Shown here: one piece after another, positions 57,806 through 64,000 of the stretch
Numbering within the stretch: position 1 is the first letter of the stretch
Layout of the letters: each line of letters starts with the position of its first letter
Assembly (NCBI GenBank): GCA_963675135.1
Contig: CAVLYN010000195.1
Coordinates: forward strand, 113,064-177,063
Reading direction: 5' to 3'
DNA from: Galeopsis tetrahit
Taxonomy: Eukaryota; Streptophyta; Magnoliopsida; Lamiales; Lamiaceae
Length of the DNA stretch: 64,000 bases
Notes under the pieces: model-generated
What the model saw: the letters and a program-made list of their open reading frames with translations, nothing else
Told to the model about the DNA's origin: nothing
The model's database searches: none
Position numbers and translations under genes: made by a program

Positions 57806-58774
57806 CTATAGAGAGAGAATATTTTTCCTAATATAAATTAATTGCAAAATAAATATTAATTTGGTTTGGCTTGACTCGACTGGATTACCTATATATAAAC
57901 ATAAATTATATAGTTAATGGTAATATAGTAAATTTTGTACAAGCTTGATTAGGCTCGTGAGTAGAGCTGTCAAAACGGGCCAGCGGGGCGGGCTGGCCAA
58001 ACCCGCAAAAGCCTGCCAATTGGCGGTGCGGGGCGGGCCACCCCATTTGCTATGTGGGCTGCCAAAACCTCAACCCAACCCACAAAAGGGCGGGCGGCAG
58101 GTTTCGGCGGGCCAACTCGAGTTTTTTTTTTTAAATAAAATTATTTATTAAATTCATCATCTTTATTTCCAAAATTCAAAGTGTCTTAATATTTATCTCT
58201 TTTTGCACGCTCATTATTAAATCTATTATCATAATCTAATATTTAACAATGAAACTATAACTAGAAGGTCAACGTCTGACGTTGGAACTAAAACAAGCGG
58301 CGCGAGCAGCGCGGATTTGTAATGCGAGACAAAGACTTGTTGTGTTTGACTGTTTTTTTGCTTTTAAAATTTTGGTTGTTAATTGTATGCAACATCTAGA
58401 TTTTGAGTTGTTGAATAATTCTCAAATACGTGATAAACTTTTGTTATTTTCTATAATATTAAACTATTTATAATAATAGAATAAAAATAATATTAATTTT
58501 TTATTTAAAATAAAAAAGGCGGGCTGGCCTGCCCCCAACCCGCGGCCCAAACGGGGCGGTCCCTGTAGGCCTGCCTCCAAGAGGGCTGAGAAAAGCTGAG
58601 CCCAACTCATGTTTTTTTATGGTTGGGCCAGCCCATTTTGACAGCTCTACTCATGAGCTTTTCGAGCCAAGTATTTATGAACTCCAACTCGGTGGCTACT
58701 CAATTAAATTCGAGTCGGTTTTAATATTTTTTTACAAGTTGAGCACGAGTTAGTTAGACTCACTTACACCCCTA
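57643..58774. mobile_element. Outer TIR element, copy 2
   Basis: Equivalent of 33634-34769, with the hAT-type element nested inside. Confidence 0.5.
57962..58649. mobile_element. hAT-type element, copy 2 (688 bp)
   Basis: Equivalent of 33953-34644. The left duplication is mutated (ctcgtgag) and the right one intact (ctcatgag). Confidence 0.85.
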
Positions 58775-59976
58775 ACTAGGCGGTCCAAATCTGTTTGCGT
58801 GTCATAGCGATTTCAGACTTTTGTACCCTTAGTTTTTAGTAGCAGTATTATTTTCAAATACTTTATCTTCATGGACATCTTGATTCGTGAAGGTCTTCGT
58901 TGAGGTGGTCGATCAAGAGGTCGTCCATGAAGCGACGAGCAAGAATGTGAAGGTGGTACTAACAATTTGTCTATGAGGTGTTGATTTTTGTTCGGTCTTT
59001 GTTGACTTTGAGTTGTCCTTATCCTATTTGTTGATCCTCGAGGTGATTAGCACGAGCTCGTTGACTTGACCATATTTGTGAAGATCGGGTGTAAACATTC
59101 TTCAAATTTTCACTACTTTAAAATGAGGTTAAATTTCTTTACATTTTTTATTCTATATGAACTCATGAAAAATAACGTAAATCAAATTTTAAAAGACTGA
59201 TAGTATATAATTTTACCTCATACATAGAAAAAAAAAAAGACAACCGTGTTCCAAGTAAATCATTCAAATAATGCAGTGGAACATAAAACTCATTCAAATA
59301 CATTAATAATATTTCTACACAATACACGAATTTTTAATCAACAAATTAATTCAGTGAAACATAAAATTCATTCAAATACATTAATATTACTACACAATAC
59401 ACAAAGAAGGTGGAGGATTCCTTATAAATCAATTTAAGCTAATTAAAACTATAATAACAATCAACTGCAACATATATATTTGATGATAAATTGGTGATTT
59501 CAGATTCTCAGAACTTTGAAGTTGAAACTTTTTTCTTCTAATTTTTTTCCTTCCCAACTCCTTTAATTTTCTTTAGCGTCTTCTATAATTTTTATGTGTC
59601 TTTTAGCTCTGACTGAAATTTTGCTCTATTTTCCGTTTTTAATTTTCATTTTTACGGCTGATTTTATTAGATTTAGGTGATTTCAATAAGTCAAAAAATA
59701 ATAGAAATAAAGTTTGTTGTATTGTTAATTAATATGACAATTTTTTTTAAAAAAATGGGACTCTAAAAAATTAATATATTTTTGGACCTTAAATGATTGC
59801 TTCATAGGCCTCACAATAGTACTGGCCTAAATGGACTGCAAACATGAGCCTCCAAATGGCTGGTCTTGGGCTGCAGCAGGATAATTAAGAGGCTGAAATT
59901 AATTCTTCGTTGGGCTGCTGCTAATTATTTGTAAGCCACGGTTAAATGCCCTCTTTTTTTTTTTTTTTTGGCGTGC
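58775..59976. other. Non-coding spacer, copy 2
   Basis: Equivalent of 34770-35975. Nothing recognised. Confidence 0.5.
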
Positions 59977-61013
59977 GGTATATACCCCTCCAGCTTTGTT
60001 CAATGCACTCCCCCGATACACATACCCCTCAAAATATACGTAAGATAGATGCACTCGCCACAAATTATCTAATATACCCTTTTCTTTTAAAATTTTGTAT
60101 GTAGGATAAATACAAACCCCTTAAAACCCTCATTTTCCTTCATCTTCCCCATCCTTTTCTTCTTCCTCATTAAAAAAACCCTAAAATCATTCTTCTTCTC
60201 CAACCGCCGATGCCCGCCCCCCGCCGCCCACAAACTGCGACGCCAGCTGCCCGTCGTCGAACCTCCTCCCCCTCTCCCTTTTTTTTTTCTTTTTTCTGTC
60301 TACAATAATGGGGGACTTAGTTGACTTCCCCCGTCCAGCCGCACACCCCCTCCCCCTCGCTGCCTGCGCCGCCTGCCTTCAATTCGTGCCGCCCGCACCT
60401 GCGATAACCGGATAAAGCCAGGTTTTTTTTTCCTTCCTTCGGCGTCGGTCGGCCCCTCCTCCACGACCCCCTCTAGCCGTTCACACCTTCTCCTCCTCCC
60501 TCTCCCCGGACGACGGCTACTCCCTCCTCAATGTTTATGTGCGATAATATCTTGTCGAAAATGAAGATTTTTTTTAAAATTTTCATTCGTTAAAATGTAG
60601 TCGACCTGAGTGATTTTCGTCAACAAACCATAGTCGACAATATACTCTATGTTTTTTTCTATAATGTTTTTTTCTATAATGATTTTCGTCAACAAACCAG
60701 TGTCGAAAAAAAAAATGTTTTTTTCTATAATTTCTAAGTTTTTTTTCTTCAATTTTTTAGATTTATTTGGACGGCGGCAGCTGCCGGAGGTGGTGCAGCG
60801 GCGGCCGAAGGTGGAGGGTTGGCCGTCGGTGGTGGCTATGACGGCTGCTTCACTTGGAATTAGGGTTAGGGTTAAAAATCAGGGTAAGAGATTAGGGGAG
60901 TGTATCTATCTAACATATTTTACTAAAAGGGTAAATATGGTATTTTACATACATATTTAATTAATAAATGGAAGGGGGAGTGCATTAAACAAAGCTGGAG
61001 GGGTATATTACCC
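59977..61013. mobile_element. Long-TIR element, possible pack-MULE, copy 2
   Basis: Equivalent of 35976-36970. It is longer by about 53 bp at 60262-60313 (a CT-rich stretch and ctacaataatgggg) between cctcc and ggacttag, so copy 1 has a short deletion there. Confidence 0.6.
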
Positions 61014-62249
61014 TCTCTCCTCATACCCGTTGCCGCTCACCTACCTTCTCTTTCCCGGCCCCAGCTCTCCCCTCACACCCCACCCTTATGTCGTTGCCAC
61101 CTCCACACGCACCACTCTTATCTTCACGCCGCATGCCCATCACGCACGCCACACCCCATCTAGTTCGATTACGAATGCATAGTCATGGCTAGAATTTTTG
61201 TTTTTCTCACTGCCCTCGCACACATTTTACGGGGTGCGTTTCTGTTTTTTTTTTTTTGTTGTTTTTTGTTCTCCACCGTCTAAGCCATCTACGGTTCTCC
61301 CCTTCGTCGCCATGTTCGATTTCTCAAGCACGAACCCCCTTTTTTCAATATTTTTGTTTTATTTTTGGAATATATTCCCAAAATTTTGCTAACTTTTTGG
61401 AATTTATGCCCGAATTTTTTATATCTTCGGTTTTTTTTTTAGTAATCAATATTTTCGAAAAAAAAGAAAATAAATGTAAAGATCTAAATTGGGCTATGTC
61501 AAATAAGTGTAACGAAAAGGTTAATGGACCACAAAAAACCGAATCAAAATTTGTAATTTAAGTCAATGTTTAGTCGACATTATTATAGTAGCTCCCAACC
61601 TAAATATTTATAATGCTAACTATATCTGCGATGACCATCCTATATCCAAATTTATGAAATTTCGTCCAATAACTTTTTAATTTTTCCAAAATGGTCACTA
61701 TATTTAACTTTTACAAATTAGTCTCTCATATGTGTTCAGATTGTATCAATTTTATTAGTCATAACTCATAACTCATAAATCACTAAAAAACACTTAAACA
61801 ACATAGTTTTTATATTGAAATTATTGTCTACAAAATATTATGTTTTCTTGTAGTATATCTGAAAATTTTAGTACTATTTCAAAAAAAGAAAAAAAAAAAA
61901 AAGAAGTTATAGACAGATTTGACTTTAAACCCCCAAATTAGTGATTTGTCTAGTGTGTAAAACCGTCTCCAACAAAATTCTCTATTTATTTACTGTACTT
62001 CTTCATTTGTTGATTTTAAATGAATTTGAGCTAATTCATAAAACGCAAGACTATGTTCAAATTTATTTACTATTCTTTCAAATCGAGCTCAAATAAATTT
62101 CAATTAACAATTTTCTATAAAAATTATTAAACTTGCAATTGTTAAATTTATACTCCCTACGATCTCTTACTAGGACTCGTAACTTTTGGGCACAAGTTTT
62201 AATTTATACTCCCTACAATTTTCTATATAAATTATTAAACTTGCAATTA
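61014..62249. other. Non-coding spacer, copy 2
   Basis: Equivalent of 36971-38225, with a shorter poly(T) run interrupted by gttg at 61258 and a single 18-bp unit. Confidence 0.5.
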
Positions 62250-62597
62250 ACAAGTATTTCTCTCTCCTTCCTTTTCTCTACAACGCACATTTTTTTCATT
62301 TCGTGCATTCTCTTTCTCTTTTTTTTTTTAATTTTTTTTTTATCAATTTAAGCATAGGTGCAAGCTGCACTCGCGCTTCTTGAAAAGCCACGGGTTGTAT
62401 CCGCGCCTCGTGAAAGAATTAAATACAGAAAATTAATTAAAAAAATTGAATGTATATAGAGGCGCGCCTCTGACACAAAAAATTGCTCTCTTTTTTTCTC
62501 TCTCCTTCCTTTTCTCTACAACGCACATTTTTTTCTCTTCATTTCGTGCATTCTCTTTCTCTTTTTTTTAATTTTTTTTTTTTTTATCAATTTAAGC
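62250..62597. repeat. GC-box repeat truncated at a junction
   Basis: Equivalent of 38226-38575. It stops inside tcaatttaagcata, where copy 1 goes on into the next GC box. Confidence 0.8.
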
Positions 62598-62799
62598 ATA
62601 TCCGAGAATTGATTGCCGTTTTCTAAAACATCATCGTCGTGGGTATCAAATTTTATCGCCTCTACTTGCCCTCCTCAAACCTTCGCTACACATGCACAAT
62701 CGTGAAAATTGCCCAAAATATGTGACCGAGAGGACTCGGCCACGCAACCTCGCTGCCTCTATGTTTCAAAGAGGCGGCGCCCTGTCAAATAGGACACAA
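62598..62799. repeat. 184-bp unit at start of third-copy material
   Basis: Begins tccgagaattgattgccgtt, equal to 13145 onward, and continues through the end of the unit to aggacacaa. Only one unit is present. Confidence 0.85.
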
Positions 62800-63284
62800 G
62801 ATCTAATTTAACAGCAACTTGAAGTTTGTTTTCCTTGATCTTGTCAGTTCCTTCCACACATTAGAGCTAATGTGTCCCAAATCTCCTTTACAGTTGTGCA
62901 GTGAAACACTCTACCCATTATAGCATCTGGAATGGTCTGATATATGGTGTTCATTGCTACATAGTTGAGATTCTGCTTCTTTCTTTCTTCAGGAGTGAGC
63001 TCATCATCATCTTTTGGAATTTCTTGTGCTCCAGTTGCTCTTTGGGCTTCTGTAACATTTGTGTAAGGTTTCATGAACACAAATGGACCTTTAGTGATCA
63101 CCCTTAGCATTTCATCATGGAGACAGGCCAAGTGAGCTCTCATCCTTATCTTCCAGAAGTCATAATTCTCAATAGAGAACACAGGCAGTTTCTGGTAAGA
63201 TATCTTGTTGATGGGGTTGGTTCCCATAGTAGTAGGTGGTGGAACAGCTACACCAGAATTCTCAGAAGAAGATGTGTTAGGCAT
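62800..63284 (-). pseudogene. Copia gag fragment, second occurrence
   Basis: Equivalent of 13345-13829 with the same frameshift after CGRN (continuing in another frame with EGTDKIKENKL) and substitutions such as N to Y in KPYTN and N to D in QTIPDAIMG. Shared frameshift and shared truncation show common descent rather than independent insertion. Confidence 0.88.
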
Positions 63285-63382
63285 AGTGGATAATCAGAAA
63301 TAATGAATATCACAAAAAGTGCACAAGTAGATCAGTTTAGGTAACCAAAGTTGATCCTCAAAGCAGTGGTCTTTAAACCCCT

Positions 63383-63394
63383 GCTCTGATACCA
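63383..63394 (-). other. Primer binding site, second occurrence
   Basis: Minus strand TGGTATCAGAGC, same spacing to the LTR as at 13928-13939. Confidence 0.9.
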
Positions 63395-63396
63395 CT

Positions 63397-64000
63397 TGTT
63401 GGTCCCAAAAAGGAGTGTAACACGTGTATTGGGGGGGGGGGGAATACACGTGTATGTGTTTTTCAAAAACTTTTGTAAGTAATCAACACAAATAATCAGA
63501 GTCAAGTAAGTTACACAGTATGTCAAGTCCTATGAAAATACTAACAGTAGATTCTAAGAGATCTTAACAGTATGCAACTTGTATGCGGAATAAATGATAG
63601 GCCCTATTATACTCCTTAAATAATGTGCACTTAAATACTAAGTTATCAAATAGCAAATAGCACTTATAACAACACAAGAGCTAAAGCAATAAGATAAATG
63701 CAGTAAGTAAGAACACAAGATGTATAGTGGTTCGGAGACTAAACTGCTCCTACGTCCACTCTTCCTAATTTAATAGGATAATTCCTTAATCACTTTGGAA
63801 TTAACTTGTTTTTACAGTGCCAAGGTGCACTCTACTTCTTCTTCTTCTCTTCTCTTGATTTCTTACAACCTTCTCTCGTTGCAATACTCTCAATCACTAC
63901 TACGAACTCAACAATACTCTCAGACTATCTCTCAAGGTGAAAGTAGGGTTTTGTTCTAGTATCAACTAAGTGTGATATCCTTTACAATTTAAGAACAAAT
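63397..64000 (-). mobile_element. Sirevirus-like LTR, cut by window end
   Basis: Equivalent of 13942-14545, including the G-tract hairpin at about 63420-63452. It presumably continues past the window into the 3' ORF. Confidence 0.88.

Larger units (their letters stand above)
41083..62597. repeat. Tandem segmental duplication, copy 2
   Basis: Matches copy 1 in three stretches: 1-7328 with 41083-47749, 16983-38575 with 47762-62597, and inside these CACTA 1 is shortened and CACTA 2 is absent. The offset falls from 41082 to about 30750, then to about 27700 and then to about 24000 as each difference is passed. At 62597 the match with 38575 ends and the sequence continues as the equivalent of 13143. 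Confidence 0.93.

Overview
This is nuclear DNA of a flowering plant. The evidence is AT-rich, intron-containing genes with GT..AG splice sites, an F-box/LRR gene of the large plant family, and a dense nest of plant-type transposons: copia LTR elements, a L1-type LINE, CACTA, Mutator-like, hAT, Stowaway and a TRIM-like element. The repeat style fits a eudicot, possibly an asterid, but the species cannot be fixed from the sequence. I see no rRNA, tRNA, organellar or bacterial gene.

The window is mainly a tandem segmental duplication. Base 1 corresponds to base 41083, and order and orientation are kept. Copy 1 spans 1-41082. Copy 2 spans 41083-62597. At 62598 the sequence jumps back to material equivalent to 13143 and runs on to the window end, which suggests a third, partly deleted unit. 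The aligned parts look nearly identical by eye, so indels and insertions give a clear history. Copy 1 alone carries a Mutator-like insertion in the F-box gene and a CACTA element inside a solo LTR. Copy 2 alone has a 9.65-kb deletion (7329-16982 equivalent) with 12 nt of filler, and an internal deletion of another CACTA element.

Layout of one unit: (i) a 640-bp dispersed block and a copia pol fragment; (ii) a pseudo terminal exon and then a four-exon minus-strand F-box/LRR gene (44813-46894 intact in copy 2; 3090-6473 broken in copy 1); (iii) a 5'-truncated LINE, a Stowaway MITE, a 184-bp tandem array and a Sirevirus-like 3'ORF-LTR-gag fragment on the minus strand; (iv) GC-box tandem repeats, a small unrecognised spliced gene (19204-19756 and 49950-50503) and an orphan F-box first exon; (v) a chain of insertions: CACTA, solo LTRs, a TRIM-like element, nested hAT-type elements and a possible pack-MULE.

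The only gene that looks able to make a full-length protein of recognised type is the F-box gene of copy 2 (448 aa modelled), expected to be a substrate adaptor of an SCF ubiquitin ligase. I found no undescribed multi-gene system. The interest lies in the record of insertion, deletion and repair that two young copies preserve.
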